This document shows, piece by piece, positions 16,642 to 25,902 of a stretch of DNA of 35,739 nt. This DNA comes from Sphaerochaetaceae bacterium (GTDB lineage Bacteria > Spirochaetota > Spirochaetia > Sphaerochaetales > Sphaerochaetaceae). Position 1 is the first letter of the stretch. Each line of letters begins with the position of its first letter. The DNA is taken from the NCBI GenBank assembly GCA_016938475.1, contig JAFGUP010000083.1:1-35739 (forward strand), in the 5' to 3' direction. Below the pieces are notes generated by a model that saw nothing but the letters and a program-made list of their open reading frames with translations, made no database searches and was not told the origin of the DNA. A program made the translations under genes and the position numbers.

Positions 16642-17985
16642 TTAGAGAATGTATCGGCTCAGATCCTCATTCCCCAACACATCCATCAGTCGTTCATCGA
16701 CATACTGCCGCGTTACACGAAAGGTCGTTCCTGTCAGATCTGTCGCTCTGAAAGAGATATCGTCAAGGAGTTTTTCCATGATCGTGTACAGTCGTCTGGC
16801 ACCGATATTCTCTGTCGAGGAATTCACCGAATAGGCCACTTCACTGATCCGCTGCAATGCATCATCATCGAATTCAAGGGTGACCTCTTCGGTGTTCATC
16901 AAAGCTATGTACTGCTTGATGATGGCATTCTCAGGCTCGATGAGGATCCTGTGAAAATCATCGGCGGTCAGTTCGTTCAGTTCGACCCGCAGGGGAAATC
17001 TTCCCTGCAGTTCCGGAATCAGATCAGAGGGTTTGGAGACATGAAATGCTCCGGCACCGATGAACAGAATATGGGAAGTGTCTATCATTCCCCACTTCGT
17101 GTTCACCTTTGATCCTTCAACGATTGGAAGTATGTCCCTCTGCACCCCTTCACGTGACACATCAGGTCCGCTCTTAGCCCCTCTGGAGCCGGCTATCTTG
17201 TCGATTTCGTCGATGAAGATGATGCCCATCTGCTCGACTCGCTCCTTGGCGAGTTCGACCATCTGTTCATGGTCGACCATACGGTCCATCTCTTCTTCTG
17301 TAAGGATCTCCCGGGCACGCTTGATTGAAACCTTCCTCTTCTTCCCGTTTCCGTTGAACATGGAACCGAGTGACTGAAGAGTATTCTGAAGATCTTCGAC
17401 ATTCCCCCCTGCAAGGAGTTCGATACTACCCCCTGCCGGACGGTTTTTGACCGACATTTCAACGACCCTGTCCTCGAATCTACCCTCTTCCAGGTATTTC
17501 CTGAATTTTTCACGAGTCTCCTGAGCACCCATAGCCAGTTCGGTCGAATCCTCCTTCGAATTCGAGGAAGGAAGAAGAAGGTCGAGAAGACGTTCATTGA
17601 CGCTTCTGGCAACAGCATCCTTCTGCTGTTCGGCGAGGTCCTGCTTCGTCATCTGAACTCCGACAGCCATCAGGTCACGGACCATTGATTCCACATCCCG
17701 CCCCACATATCCCACTTCGGTGTACTTAGTGGCTTCGACCTTGACGAAGGGGGTATTTGCCAGGCGGCTTATCCTCCTGGCGATCTCTGTCTTACCCACT
17801 CCGGTAGGGCCTATGAGAATGATATTCTTCGGTGCAACCTCATCTCGCATAGTCTCAGGAAGGAGTTTCCGCCGATAACGGCTTCTGAGAGCTATCGCGA
17901 CTGCTCGTTTCGCATCGTGCTGTCCGATGATGTATTTATCTAATTCTCCCACGATCTGCCGGGGAGTCATCTGATCCAGATTCAT
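16642..17985 (-). CDS. hslU: HslU (ClpY), unfoldase ATPase of the HslVU protease
   Basis: This AAA+ hexamer unfolds substrates and feeds them to HslV. It is 447 residues with MTPRQIVGELDKYIIGQ at the start and Walker A GPTGVGKT (59-66). The inserted I domain spans about 110-235, Walker B is IIFIDEIDKIAG, and sensor/R motifs include LQGRFPLRVELNEL. The terminus ends LSRYIL, consistent with the HslU carboxyl tail that docks into HslV. The ATG is preceded by TAGGAG at seven bases. It lies 10 bases after hslV, the conserved pair order. Confidence 0.98.
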   Translation of the reverse strand: MNLDQMTPRQIVGELDKYIIGQHDAKRAVAIALRSRYRRKLLPETMRDEVAPKNIILIGPTGVGKTEIARRISRLANTPFVKVEATKYTEVGYVGRDVESMVRDLMAVGVQMTKQDLAEQQKDAVARSVNERLLDLLLPSSNSKEDSTELAMGAQETREKFRKYLEEGRFEDRVVEMSVKNRPAGGSIELLAGGNVEDLQNTLQSLGSMFNGNGKKRKVSIKRAREILTEEEMDRMVDHEQMVELAKERVEQMGIIFIDEIDKIAGSRGAKSGPDVSREGVQRDILPIVEGSKVNTKWGMIDTSHILFIGAGAFHVSKPSDLIPELQGRFPLRVELNELTADDFHRILIEPENAIIKQYIALMNTEEVTLEFDDDALQRISEVAYSVNSSTENIGARRLYTIMEKLLDDISFRATDLTGTTFRVTRQYVDERLMDVLGNEDLSRYIL

Positions 17986-17995
17986 TCCTGTACTC

Positions 17996-18526
17996 CTATA
18001 GTTCTTCTACTCTGATCGACTTGTTCGTGTACACGCAGATATCACTGGCAATCTCGAGAGCCTTGTGAGCAATGTCCCGAGCACTGAGCTGTTCATTCTC
18101 CATGTATGCACGTGCGGCAGCAAGAGCATAGTTCCCTCCTGATCCGATTGCGATCACATCGTATTCAGGTTCGATCACATCACCCATTCCGGTGAGGAGG
18201 AAGGTCTTCGACCTGTCAGCCACGATCAGCATCGCCTCCAGACGACGAAGGTTCCGGTCTGTTCTCCACTCCTTGGCCATCTCGACCGCTGCGCGGGTTA
18301 GATCACCATTGTACTGTTTCAACTTGTCCTCAATCACTTCGTAGAGGGTGAAAGCATCGGCTGTGGCCCCTGCGAAGCCGGAAATGATCCTGCCATCCAT
18401 CAGAGTTCTCACCTTGCGTGCATTCCCCTTCATGATGGCGTCCCCTGCTGTGACCTGTCCGTCACCTGCTATCGCGACGTGATCGTTACGGCGTACTGCT
18501 ATGATAGTAGTTCCTCGTATTTCCAT
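17996..18526 (-). CDS. hslV: HslV (ClpQ), peptidase of the HslVU protease
   Basis: This is a proteasome beta-type threonine protease, 176 residues. [20 protein letters not shown] at residues 6-25 is the family signature; T6 becomes the amino-terminal catalytic threonine after removal of a five-residue propeptide (MEIRG). Other landmarks are [11 protein letters not shown] and the carboxyl [13 protein letters not shown]. Start overlaps the xerC stop by one base (TAATG), with AAGGA just upstream. It works with HslU encoded directly after it. Confidence 0.97.
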   Translation of the reverse strand: MEIRGTTIIAVRRNDHVAIAGDGQVTAGDAIMKGNARKVRTLMDGRIISGFAGATADAFTLYEVIEDKLKQYNGDLTRAAVEMAKEWRTDRNLRRLEAMLIVADRSKTFLLTGMGDVIEPEYDVIAIGSGGNYALAAARAYMENEQLSARDIAHKALEIASDICVYTNKSIRVEEL

Positions 18527-19440
18527 TATCGTTTCCTTCCGTGCGGATGAGCGGCGCGGTACACTTCCTTGAGACGCCTTCCGGTCACGTGGGTATATAT
18601 CTGGGTCGTGGAAAGCGATGAATGGCCGAGCAATTCACGTACCAGCTGAATCCCAGAATCATTATCGAGCATATGTGTTGCAAAACTATGCCTGATCATA
18701 TGGGGAGTGAGTACTCCTTCCAGATGCAACTCTACCCGATACTTTTCAAAGATACTATGACACGAGCTTGGCGACAACCGTTTACCCTGAACTCCGAGAA
18801 GAATCGCATCCTCATCAGATGTGCTGGAAATCGGATAGCGCTGACACCAGGCTTCCCGGTGTTCGATGTGTTCGTTCAACAACGCCTGTGTACCCGGGTT
18901 CAGAAAGACGAACCGCCGCTTGTTTCCCTTTCCCTTTACGAGTATCCGTGACCGGGCACTGTCAACATCACGGAAATTCATCCCAAGAATCTCACTGAGA
19001 CGGCACCCGGTGGAATAGAACAGATGGAACATGAGAGAATCTCTCAGGTCGGTGAGCGTAACAGTGTCGATACTGAGAAGGCGGATGACCTCATCACGGG
19101 TGAGGTATCTCGGAAGTTTTCTCTGGCGGGGATTTCCTTCTATCAGAGAGAAAATGTGCCGTTCGAACCCTTCATAGCGCACCAGATAGCGATAGAACGA
19201 TTTGAGAGCCGACAGGATCAGGTTGATACTCGATTTCTCATAATCCCTCATCATTGTGTAGATCCACTGACGAGCATCGCCGTCCCGGGCTTCCTGTATA
19301 TCGAGACCCTGCTGTTCCAGATAGAGAAGAAACTGCTTTACACGGAAGGTATAGGCGTACACCGTACGTTCGCTGAAGGAACGCACATCGCATAGATAGG
19401 ATCTATAGTGCTCAAGGTACCGTTCGTGCTCTCCTCTCAT
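18526..19440 (-). CDS. xerC: Tyrosine recombinase XerC-like (CodV-type)
   Basis: This is a site-specific tyrosine recombinase of 304 residues. An amino-terminal SAM-like core-binding domain occupies 1-105 and the catalytic domain 110-304. The catalytic set is complete: R147 ([10 protein letters not shown]), K171 (VKGKGNKRR), H247 and R250 ([12 protein letters not shown]), H273 ([10 protein letters not shown]) and nucleophile Y282. Xer proteins resolve chromosome dimers at dif with FtsK. It starts inside the end of the other Xer gene (ATGA overlap) with GGAG upstream and is directly followed by hslVU, like the CodV-HslVU arrangement of Firmicutes. Which of the two genes is XerC and which XerD is inferred from position, not proven. 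Confidence 0.9.
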   Translation of the reverse strand: MRGEHERYLEHYRSYLCDVRSFSERTVYAYTFRVKQFLLYLEQQGLDIQEARDGDARQWIYTMMRDYEKSSINLILSALKSFYRYLVRYEGFERHIFSLIEGNPRQRKLPRYLTRDEVIRLLSIDTVTLTDLRDSLMFHLFYSTGCRLSEILGMNFRDVDSARSRILVKGKGNKRRFVFLNPGTQALLNEHIEHREAWCQRYPISSTSDEDAILLGVQGKRLSPSSCHSIFEKYRVELHLEGVLTPHMIRHSFATHMLDNDSGIQLVRELLGHSSLSTTQIYTHVTGRRLKEVYRAAHPHGRKR

Positions 19441-20351
19441 ACCTTCTCCTTCTCTCCATCAGGATGATAGGTGCGGTACGACTGGTACAGCTCTTCACTC
19501 TCACTGTGAAGGTAGATCTGCGTCGTACGGATATCAGCGTGGCCGAGAAGTTCCTGCACCGCCCTCAGGTCAGCTCCCCCCCTGAGCAGATGGGTCGCGA
19601 ACGAGTGACGGAGCGTATGAACTTTCGCATTGACCCCTGCGGCCGCGCTGTAGGTCTTGAACCGTTTCCATACCGCCTGTCGTGTAAGATTCCCTCCCCG
19701 TCTTCCAAGGAATAGGTAGGACGAACGGGATGTACCCAGAATGTGTGGCCGTACCTGCGACAGATAGAGGGTGAGGAGTTCTTCAGCATACTCACCAAGC
19801 GGCACCATGCGCTGAATATCCCCCTTACCGACTATGCTCAGCAGCTGCTCATCCTTCAGGTAATCGCCGATCTTCAGATTGACAGCCTCACTGATCCTCA
19901 GACCGCATGAGTAGATGAGTTCGAACAGTGCCTTGTCCCTGATTTTCAGCTCATCGTTTCCCGTACAATCAATCGCATTGAGAATCGCATCGATCTGGTT
20001 ATAGGAGACTCCCTCGAAATGGGGCTCGGTGAGTTTCTGATGCTCTACTCGCTGTAGAACGTTCTCTGTGATCTGTCCTGACTCAAGGAGGAACCGGTAC
20101 AGGGAGGCAAGTGCACTCATCCGTTTAGCGACGGTCGTGGAAGAAAGTTCACGTTCCTTCAGAGATGTTATATATTCATTGATATCATGAGGAGTGAGTG
20201 CCCTCAGAGTAAGATGATGATCCTCAAGATACGTGAGGTAGTGTTCTGCCGAGGCAGTATATACATCAATGGTTGCAGCGGAGACCCTCCGAGCAACCAT
20301 CAGATACACTGCATAGTCTTTCAGCAACTGCGTATGAGATATATCAATCAC
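19437..20351 (-). CDS. xerD: Tyrosine recombinase XerD-like, tandem partner
   Basis: This second 304-residue Xer recombinase is a paralogue of the next gene, not an identical copy. Its core-binding domain is at 1-105, with catalytic R152 (CGLRISEAVN), K176 (VGKGDIQ), H245 and R248 (HTLRHSFATHLL), H271 (LGHADIRTTQ) and Y280. Start is GTG at 20349-20351 with GGAGGAG, lying across the end of ftsZ, as ribosome-binding site. The two genes overlap by four bases, so they are made together and could form the XerC-XerD heterotetramer. It is also close to ftsZ, which links chromosome resolution with division. Confidence 0.9.
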   Translation of the reverse strand: MIDISHTQLLKDYAVYLMVARRVSAATIDVYTASAEHYLTYLEDHHLTLRALTPHDINEYITSLKERELSSTTVAKRMSALASLYRFLLESGQITENVLQRVEHQKLTEPHFEGVSYNQIDAILNAIDCTGNDELKIRDKALFELIYSCGLRISEAVNLKIGDYLKDEQLLSIVGKGDIQRMVPLGEYAEELLTLYLSQVRPHILGTSRSSYLFLGRRGGNLTRQAVWKRFKTYSAAAGVNAKVHTLRHSFATHLLRGGADLRAVQELLGHADIRTTQIYLHSESEELYQSYRTYHPDGEKEKV

Positions 20352-20354
20352 ACA

Positions 20355-21575
20355 CTACTCCTCCGATTCTCCTCTTCTATACCTCAGTACTGCAGGAAAG
20401 GAGTAATCATTCTCATCGGTGCGGGTACCGAGTTGCTGCTGCAGATCTTCCCAACGGTTGACGGTAATCACGTTCTCCTTCGAATCTTCCGATCCATCGG
20501 CAGCTGGCGCTTCGCGAAGCGGTGTCCTGAACGAAGGACCTTCAACCCGGTGTTTCCGTTGTTCACTCATCGATCTGAATGAGGCTGCTCCCTGAGCGTC
20601 GGGGTGTTCGAATCCTGTTGCGACCACCGTCACCTTGATCTTCTCACCAAGTTCAGGATTGTATGCCTGCCCCGCTATGATAAGGGCATTCTCATCGCAT
20701 TTGGCAGTAATGAGTTCGACCACATCCTGATACTCCTGAAGAGTCAGCCCATCACCGCCTGAAAGGTTCACGAGGACAGATTTGGCACCATCTATACGGG
20801 CGTTCTCAAGAAGTGGATTGTTAATCGCTTCACGGGCTGCATCCACAGCCCGGCTTGTTCCTTCCCCGATTCCTATTCCCATCAGTGCATCGCCACGTCC
20901 TTTCATGACGGTTGTCACGTCTGCAAAGTCGATATTGATCTCACCGGGTTCCGTAATCAGTTCACTGATCCCCTGTACACCCTGCCGCAGCACGTCATCG
21001 GCAAGCAGGAATGCTTTCTTTATGGGAGTATTATTCTCTACGATCTTGAGCAGATACTGATTGGGAATGAGAATGAGGGTATCAACGACTTTTCTCAGTT
21101 TTTCTATCCCTGCAAGGGCGAGTTCGAGTTTCTTCTTCCCTTCGAAAGCGAACGGTGTCGTGACAACCGCTACGGTGAGTGCGTTGACTTCCTTACTCAC
21201 CTCAGCAACGACGGAGGCAGCGCCGGTACCGGTCCCTCCGCCCATACCTGCCGTGATAAAGACCATATCTGTACCCTGAAGGAAGTTCTTCATCTCTTCC
21301 CGCGATTCCTGTGCCGCCTGTTCTCCCACATCAGGGACACCCCCCGCACCGAGTCCTCCGGTCAGTTCCCTGCCGAGTGGCATCCTCACGTGGGCATTTG
21401 ATCGCTGCAGAGCCTGTACATCAGTATTCATCGCTACAAAGGTGACTTTCTTCAGACCACTGGCAATCATTCTGTTCACAGCGTTACCGCCGGCTCCGCC
21501 GACGCCTACGACTTTGATATCGGTAGGAGGTGTCTGTTCGTTCTGCAGCAGGTCATCAAGCATGTCGAAATCCAT
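20355..21575 (-). CDS. ftsZ: Cell division GTPase FtsZ
   Basis: FtsZ polymerises into the cytoplasmic division ring. The 406-residue product has the nucleotide-binding GGAGGNAVNRM near residue 26, the tubulin signature GGGTGTGA at 112-119, and the T7 loop NIDFADVTTVM. A linker follows and a carboxyl tail SFPAVLRYRR that resembles the conserved peptide contacting FtsA. I chose ATG at 21575 (MDFDMLDD), preceded by GGAGGA about nine bases upstream; the frame runs back to 21599 without a site. It follows ftsA after 39 bases. Confidence 0.98.
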   Translation of the reverse strand: MDFDMLDDLLQNEQTPPTDIKVVGVGGAGGNAVNRMIASGLKKVTFVAMNTDVQALQRSNAHVRMPLGRELTGGLGAGGVPDVGEQAAQESREEMKNFLQGTDMVFITAGMGGGTGTGAASVVAEVSKEVNALTVAVVTTPFAFEGKKKLELALAGIEKLRKVVDTLILIPNQYLLKIVENNTPIKKAFLLADDVLRQGVQGISELITEPGEINIDFADVTTVMKGRGDALMGIGIGEGTSRAVDAAREAINNPLLENARIDGAKSVLVNLSGGDGLTLQEYQDVVELITAKCDENALIIAGQAYNPELGEKIKVTVVATGFEHPDAQGAASFRSMSEQRKHRVEGPSFRTPLREAPAADGSEDSKENVITVNRWEDLQQQLGTRTDENDYSFPAVLRYRRGESEE

Positions 21576-21614
21576 CGATATATTCCTCCGGCATCTCACT
21601 GATACCTAACATAA

Positions 21615-22853
21615 TTAAAATAGGGTCTTGAAGAGACCTTTCACCCTGCGGGAAAAAGGTTTCTTCCCTGTCCGCTGTGAATTCTGAGAGGAAGAAGAAG
21701 CATCCTTCAGCCTCTTCGCTTCACTCATCACCTCTCCCAGCACAGTAGTATACTTGGGATTGATGTACGATCTGTCAAGTCCGGGCAGGGCATCGGGAAA
21801 TCCGATCCGTGCCGGCATACGAAACACTTCCGAAGCCAGTTCGGTCGCACCTGAAAGAAGTGCTCCTCCCCCGACGAGGACGATTCCTCCTCCGAAGGCT
21901 CCACGCACCTGTTTTTTTTCCAGTTCCACGCTCAACAGACTGAAGATCTCAGCCATCCTCGGTTCAATGATCTTGGCAAGTTCTTTTCGGGGCATACGTA
22001 TCGAAGGGAGATTACCGACCTGAGGAATGATGATCATGTCCTGATCGTCTATAGACGGCTGATGGCAGGAGCCTGAATCGCACTTTACCTGTTCTGCAAC
22101 CTCTTTCGGTTTGTTCAAAAGGTAGGCGATATCACCGGTGACATGGTCACCACCGATCAGAATTCCACCTGCGTAGACGGGAGCTCCTCCCGAATATGCT
22201 ATCATATTGGTCGTCCCACCACCGATATTGATCAGGATGGTACCCATCTCCTTCTCTTCCTGACTCAGCACCGACTCGGTGTCGGCGACCTGCTGACTGA
22301 TCAGGCGCTGCACCTGGTAGCCTGCTCTCTGAATACATTTCCTGTTGTTGGAGCAGACACTTGAGGATGCTGTCACGATAAGGACTCTTGATTCGAGTCT
22401 ATGACCGAGCATATCGATCGGGTCTTTGATACCCCCCCGTCCATCAACACGGAAATCCTGAATGAGAGTGTGAAGGATCTCACGGTCCAGGGGAAGTTCG
22501 AAAGCTCTGGCAACCTCAAGGGATCGGAATATATCTTCGCGGGTGATCTCCTGATCCTTCGCGTTGATACCTACCACGCCCGTGGATGGAATCCCTTCTA
22601 TATGATTACCTCCAACGGCAATGATGACCGTACTGATTTCAGCACCTGCCTGCAGTTCAGCTTCTCCAATTACACTGGTGATAGTCTTGATCGTCTGTTC
22701 TATGTTAACGATGGAGCCCTGACGAATTCCCTCACTGGGCCTCTCACACATACTGTCGACCATCATCGAACCGTCCGGGGAGACCGTACAGATGACAGCG
22801 CGAACCCATGAGCTACCGATGTCCAGACCCATCATGACTTTATCTGAGCTCAA
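21615..22853 (-). CDS. ftsA: Cell division protein FtsA
   Basis: This actin-like ATPase tethers FtsZ to the membrane. The 412 residues contain the phosphate-1 motif GLDIGSSWVRA near the start, SHS2-type domain residues, NIGGGTTNMIAYSG and the adenosine motif GGIVLVGGGALL. The terminus SRRVKGLFKTLF is an amphipathic membrane-targeting helix. A CxxxxCH cluster (KCDSGSCH) sits mid-protein where other FtsA proteins usually have no cysteines. Start is TTG at 22851-22853 with GGAGG six bases upstream, overlapping the ftsQ stop; ATG codons at residues 7-8 are less well spaced. Confidence 0.96.
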   Translation of the reverse strand: MSSDKVMMGLDIGSSWVRAVICTVSPDGSMMVDSMCERPSEGIRQGSIVNIEQTIKTITSVIGEAELQAGAEISTVIIAVGGNHIEGIPSTGVVGINAKDQEITREDIFRSLEVARAFELPLDREILHTLIQDFRVDGRGGIKDPIDMLGHRLESRVLIVTASSSVCSNNRKCIQRAGYQVQRLISQQVADTESVLSQEEKEMGTILINIGGGTTNMIAYSGGAPVYAGGILIGGDHVTGDIAYLLNKPKEVAEQVKCDSGSCHQPSIDDQDMIIIPQVGNLPSIRMPRKELAKIIEPRMAEIFSLLSVELEKKQVRGAFGGGIVLVGGGALLSGATELASEVFRMPARIGFPDALPGLDRSYINPKYTTVLGEVMSEAKRLKDASSSSQNSQRTGKKPFSRRVKGLFKTLF

Positions 22854-23683
22854 TTCCTACCTCCGTCCTGCGTACGTTGCTTCTGCACAAGAGATTGCTG
22901 CGACAGTTCGTACCTCTGATGCGAGGGAATCGAATACGCCGATTCATCAGTGTGCGCACTGCCAAGTCTAATCAATTGAAGTGCAGTATGCAAGCGGTCT
23001 ATCGAGGTCTCTTCTCTGACATCGATAGTAACACGGAGTCGGGGAATATGTAAGTCCATATTCGTCAGCAGACTATCGCTGACAACTTCAGCGTACAGCA
23101 GTGTCTGAGCGACCTGTTCTCCCAGATCCTTCACCTCTGCCGGTGTGAGTTCATGATGAAGAACAAGGGAAGGGACGGTTCTGCTGAAAAAACGGTAGTC
23201 CTCCTCCTGAATCATGCGAAAGACACCGTCGATGCGTGCAAGGAAAAGGAGACTTCCCTCGCTGGACATTCCCTGCACAAGCAGTGAAGGTGTAAACAGG
23301 GAAAGGTTCACCCGCACCCCTGTTGCAGTTCTATCCACCTGTGCAAACTGTACGAGAGGATGGCTGTTGAGACTGTGTTCAAGATGCTCGACAGAAAAAG
23401 AGAACAGTGATGTGTTGCACACATCACGTTCCAGAACGGCAGCGGAAAGAGTCGGCGGGATGTCATCCTCGAGCAGTTCTACGTGTCTGATATCAAAGGC
23501 CGGAATATTCTGAAGCATCAGGATAAGCAGAAAAAAGGTCAGGAAAAAGACTGTTATTGCGATGAACACTTTGTGAACAGTGGAAACCCCGGTTTCGTGA
23601 CAGACCCGGGTGATCACAGCCTCTTCCCGGTATGTTCGCAGTGAATCATAATCATAGCCTGCTGTGAACGTGTAGTCTATCAT
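22850..23683 (-). CDS. ftsQ: Cell division protein FtsQ/DivIB
   Basis: This bitopic divisome protein has 277 residues. A cytoplasmic tail of about 40 residues is followed by a membrane helix at about 42-62. The POTRA domain starts with FDIRHVELLEDDIPP, and a beta domain with LHIPRLRVTIDV comes near the end. The start is ATG 23683 with GGGAGG just upstream, giving a four-base overlap with ftsW; a longer frame to 23722 is unsupported. Sequence is divergent, as is usual for FtsQ, and identity rests on topology, POTRA-like pattern and position before ftsA. Confidence 0.85.
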   Translation of the reverse strand: MIDYTFTAGYDYDSLRTYREEAVITRVCHETGVSTVHKVFIAITVFFLTFFLLILMLQNIPAFDIRHVELLEDDIPPTLSAAVLERDVCNTSLFSFSVEHLEHSLNSHPLVQFAQVDRTATGVRVNLSLFTPSLLVQGMSSEGSLLFLARIDGVFRMIQEEDYRFFSRTVPSLVLHHELTPAEVKDLGEQVAQTLLYAEVVSDSLLTNMDLHIPRLRVTIDVREETSIDRLHTALQLIRLGSAHTDESAYSIPSHQRYELSQQSLVQKQRTQDGGRN

Positions 23684-24849
23684 ACGTTCACCTCCCGGAT
23701 ACAGCGATACAGAAGACCGCACTCAGCCAGAACGACAAGGAGGTTGGTACCACCCTGGGAGAAAAACGGCAGGGGGATTCCCGTAGGGGGAAGCAACCGT
23801 GTGACGACAGCGAGATTCACCAGTGCCTGCAGAAGGATCATGGTGGAGAAGCCGAAAGCAAGATACGACACGAAACGTGCACTGTGAAGTGCAAGAAGAG
23901 CACTTGAGACACCGAAGTAAAAAAGAAGGAGAAACAGCAGAGCGAGGAAGATCACCGCAATCGCGCCCGATTCTTCAACAAACGAGGCAAAGATGAAATC
24001 AGAGTGCACCTCAGGAATCAGTCCGAGTTTATACACTCCGTTTCCCAGGCCCTTGCCGAAAAGACCGCCACTCTGTATAGCTTCCATCGCTCTGTTCACC
24101 TGATAGTTCATCCCCCCCGGGTCGAGGGATGGAAACAGGAAACTGACCACCCGTCTGATCCGGTAAGGTTCTATGAGGAGAAAGATGGTCATAGGCACCA
24201 CAAGGACCACCGCGACCAATGAAAGCCATATGAGTCTCACGCCTGCAATGATGAGCAGTACTCCCGATGTGGCGATAAAGATCACTGTCGTGGAATAATC
24301 CTTCTGAGCGACCATGAGACCGGATGATACAATGATCAGTGCAATAAAGATCAGAACCCTCACATTCTTATGCTCTCCATGAAGTTCTGCAGCACCACCG
24401 AACAGGCGAGATGCAGTGAGGATAAGAGCGATCTTTACCAGTTCCGAGGGTTGAAAGGATGGAAGCAGCGGAAGATCAAGCCATCTTCGTGCACCCATCT
24501 TCTCAACTCCATAGGGGCTGAAAAGCGTCACCAGCATTAACACAAGAGAAAGTATGAGAAGAGGATAGCTGCTGAAACGGATCCAGCTGAGGGGCAGGAG
24601 CGAGAATAGAGCGATGAGAAAAAACCCGAACAGGGCGAACATGGCCTGACGGGAGAAGAAGTAGTGGGGAGGAAGCGAAAGACGCATCGCCTCATCGTAA
24701 CTTGCGCTGTACAGTGTGATAAGTCCCCACCCGACGAGCATGATGACCACAATGAGAAACAGAAACGATCGCAGTGCAACCGACGAATTCTCGTGGGTGC
24801 TGTGCGATGAACTGAGAGACTGTGACTCGAAATGATCCGAATAATCCAT
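23680..24849 (-). CDS. ftsW: FtsW, SEDS-family septal glycosyltransferase
   Basis: This polytopic SEDS protein, 389 residues and about ten membrane helices, polymerises lipid II at the septum with a class B PBP. Landmarks are LITLYSASYDEA in the first helix, QPSELVKIALI, QKDYSTTVIF, the large periplasmic loop with GLGNGVYKLGLIPEVHSDFI, and the ending GIPLPFFSQGGTNL. Start ATG is preceded by AGAGGAC. The catalytic partner is likely the class B PBP at 13735-15393. RodA is the alternative family member, but dcw position favours FtsW. Confidence 0.95.
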   Translation of the reverse strand: MDYSDHFESQSLSSSHSTHENSSVALRSFLFLIVVIMLVGWGLITLYSASYDEAMRLSLPPHYFFSRQAMFALFGFFLIALFSLLPLSWIRFSSYPLLILSLVLMLVTLFSPYGVEKMGARRWLDLPLLPSFQPSELVKIALILTASRLFGGAAELHGEHKNVRVLIFIALIIVSSGLMVAQKDYSTTVIFIATSGVLLIIAGVRLIWLSLVAVVLVVPMTIFLLIEPYRIRRVVSFLFPSLDPGGMNYQVNRAMEAIQSGGLFGKGLGNGVYKLGLIPEVHSDFIFASFVEESGAIAVIFLALLFLLLFYFGVSSALLALHSARFVSYLAFGFSTMILLQALVNLAVVTRLLPPTGIPLPFFSQGGTNLLVVLAECGLLYRCIREVNV

Positions 24850-24869
24850 ACCGTCCTCTTTGCCTCTCT

Positions 24870-25895
24870 TTACCTGTGTGTCAGCAGGAACATATATGTG
24901 GCTATCAGTGTCAGAAGCATACTGATGATCGAAAAACGGGTAACGATCTTCCCCTCTTCCATCCCCTTTTTCTCCAGATGGTGATGCAGTGGAGCAAGGA
25001 GGAACACTTTCTTCTTGTACAGTCTGAGGGAAACTATCTGAATAAAGGATGAGAGGAGCTCACTCATGATCAGGCCTGAAGCGATGGCCACGATGATCTC
25101 AACTTTCATCAGCAGTGCACTGACGCCTATGAATCCTCCTATCGCGTGCGACCCCACATCACCCATGAATACACTCGCCTTGTACCCATTGAACCAGAGA
25201 AAGGCGAGAAGTGACCCGATGACTATCGCGATAACGGGAACAAGGTGAATCGCCTGAGTGCCGATGAGACTCTGCACCGGTGATATGACCGGTGAATGAG
25301 CAAACAGAATCGCAATCGCCAGCAGCAGAAACAGAGGTGAGATTGAAACACTTGTGGCCAGACCATCGAGACCGTCACTGATATTCACTGCATTGACGAA
25401 TATCACCATATACAGCAGAAATGCGATCGGGAACCACATGCCGATGTCCAGATTTCTCGTGGGATCCCAGAAAGCGCTCACAGTGGTCATCTCGAGTCCT
25501 ATCACAGTCCTCATGATGTAGTACAACAGGGCTGAGGCGAGAATCTGCAGTGCCAGCTTCCGCAGGGAGGTGAGACCCATATTGTCCCGTCGTCTCAGTT
25601 TGAGCAGATCATCCGCCATTCCAAGTGCCCCGAATATCCACAAGGTGAGAATCGGTATATACACGTACGGCTGACTCATATCGGCAAAGAAGAACGAAAG
25701 AATCGTTGCAGCGAGGATGAAACATACTCCACCTGCTGTCACCGTCTTCCCCTTCGAGCCATGAAGATCCACATCGGGGTTGATCACCTGGTAGAATGAA
25801 CGAGAGTTCATGAACCTGATAAAGAGCTTCAGGAGAAGTACCGTCACCGCAAAAGCCAGGACGACCAGGATGAGGGAATTTAGAATACTCTGCAT
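24870..25895 (-). CDS. mraY: MraY, phospho-MurNAc-pentapeptide transferase
   Basis: MraY makes lipid I from UDP-MurNAc-pentapeptide and undecaprenyl phosphate. It is 341 residues and polytopic (about ten helices). Conserved sites are DLHGSKGKTVTAGG near residue 45, the AMADDLLKLRR-like GALGMADDLLKL, NAVNISDGLDGLA, GDVGSHAIGGFIG and APLHHHLEKKGM. Start ATG follows AAGGTAGG, which spans the end of murF. Confidence 0.97.
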   Translation of the reverse strand: MQSILNSLILVVLAFAVTVLLLKLFIRFMNSRSFYQVINPDVDLHGSKGKTVTAGGVCFILAATILSFFFADMSQPYVYIPILTLWIFGALGMADDLLKLRRRDNMGLTSLRKLALQILASALLYYIMRTVIGLEMTTVSAFWDPTRNLDIGMWFPIAFLLYMVIFVNAVNISDGLDGLATSVSISPLFLLLAIAILFAHSPVISPVQSLIGTQAIHLVPVIAIVIGSLLAFLWFNGYKASVFMGDVGSHAIGGFIGVSALLMKVEIIVAIASGLIMSELLSSFIQIVSLRLYKKKVFLLAPLHHHLEKKGMEEGKIVTRFSIISMLLTLIATYMFLLTHR

Positions 25896-25902
25896 ACTGT
25901 GC

